Shown: piece by piece, positions 5,214 through 5,561 of the stretch | How positions within the stretch are numbered: the first letter of the stretch is position 1 | How the letters are laid out: the number at the start of each line of letters is the position of its first letter | DNA from: an uncultured Ardenticatenia bacterium | GTDB lineage: Bacteria; Chloroflexota; Anaerolineae; Promineifilales; Promineifilaceae | Assembly (NCBI GenBank): GCA_937858165.1 | Contig: CALLZA010000452.1 | Location: 1-5,561 of the forward strand | Reading direction: 5' to 3' | DNA length: 5,561 nt | Notes under the pieces: generated by a model | Database searches by the model: none | What the model was told of the DNA's origin: nothing | The model's input: only the letters and a program-made list of their open reading frames with translations | Made by a program: the position numbers and the translations under genes

Positions 5214-5561
5214 ATGACCGACACTCCTTCCTTCGGCGGCGAGATCGTCTGGCGGCCGACGCCCGACACGATCGACCGCGCCCATCTGACGCGCTTCATG
5301 CGCGCCCACGGTATCGCCGACTACACCGAACTGATGGCCCGCTCCACGGCCGACGTGGCCTGGTTCACCGACGCCGTCCTCAAGTACCTCGATATCCGCT
5401 TCCGCGTGCCTTATGACCAGGTCGTTGACCTGTCCGACGGCATCGAGTGGCCGCGCTGGTGCGTCGGCGGGCGGCTCAACATTGCCGACAACTGCGTCGA
5501 CCGGCGGGCCCACGACCCGGCGGGCCCCGGATGCCCCGCGCCCTTATGGGAGGGGGTAGAG
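5214..5561 (+). CDS. AMP-dependent acyl-CoA synthetase, acetyl-CoA synthetase-like (3' truncated)
   Basis: The frame is open from the ATG at 5214 to the window edge, giving exactly 116 codons, so the gene continues beyond it. The sequence resembles the N-terminal cap region of acetyl-CoA synthetase-type enzymes, which activate carboxylic acids with ATP to an acyl-adenylate and then transfer them to CoA. Visible features are W13-R-P near the start, the W50-F-T-D-A-V-L-K-Y-L segment, VVDLSDGIEWPRW at 70-82, and the G85-G-R-L-N-I-A-D-N-C-V-D-R block at 85-97 that corresponds to the family's G-G-x-L-N-x-A-x-N-C-x-D-R motif. The AMP-binding P-loop and catalytic lysine lie outside the window, so substrate (acetate, propionate, acetoacetate or other) cannot be decided. 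No clear Shine-Dalgarno sequence precedes the ATG; the right inverted repeat ends only 10 bases upstream and may have displaced the original signals. GC and codon use match the host genes. Confidence 0.85.
   Translation, partial: MTDTPSFGGEIVWRPTPDTIDRAHLTRFMRAHGIADYTELMARSTADVAWFTDAVLKYLDIRFRVPYDQVVDLSDGIEWPRWCVGGRLNIADNCVDRRAHDPAGPGCPAPLWEGVE

Noticed and set aside
5058..5513. 151-codon minus-strand open frame
   Set aside because: It crosses the nuclease gene end, the right inverted repeat and the synthetase gene; composition changes midway and no family is recognised.

Overview
The window suggests a high-GC, uncultured bacterium known from a draft or metagenome assembly. The core is one strand of conserved translation and cofactor genes in the order infB (3' part), rbfA, nrnA, truB, ribF, the classic nusA-infB type operon of many bacteria. 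GTG starts, high third-position GC, tight gene packing and the style of the proteins and intergenic palindrome suggest Chloroflexota (Anaerolineae-like). That assignment is inference and was not tested by any search.

Layout. Bases 1-190 are not genomic. They hold a low-complexity T-rich tail, an imperfect Illumina P5 sequence, an 8-base i5 index and a perfect Nextera Read-1/transposon-end adapter, fused to the contig. From 191 the sequence is genomic and opens inside infB, whose GTPase domain is missing. rbfA follows after 2 bases, nrnA after 27 bases with a purine-rich ribosome binding site, and truB after 6 bases. truB ends inside a 33-base palindrome, followed at once by a second small hairpin. 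ribF then starts behind its own extended -10 promoter candidate. These genes serve translation initiation (IF-2), 30S maturation (RbfA), nano-RNA/pAp turnover (NrnA), tRNA U55 modification (TruB) and FMN/FAD synthesis (RibF).

The notable part is 4653-5203. It is a 551-bp, low-GC (about 47% counted over 4741-5160, against 65-78% in counted flanking lines) cassette bounded by 47-bp inverted repeats that match at 44 positions. Each repeat holds four CGCTG(A/T) units spaced 10, 12 and 10 bp. Between the repeats lies a single gene for a small GxxExxY-family PD-(D/E)xK nuclease-like protein with a strong ribosome binding site. The left repeat contains the last codons and stop of ribF; the right repeat begins one base after the nuclease stop and ends 10 bp before the next gene. 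This looks like a minimal mobile or selfish module wedged between two host genes.

The window ends in the N-terminal 116 codons of an AMP-dependent (acetyl-CoA synthetase-like) acyl-CoA synthetase.
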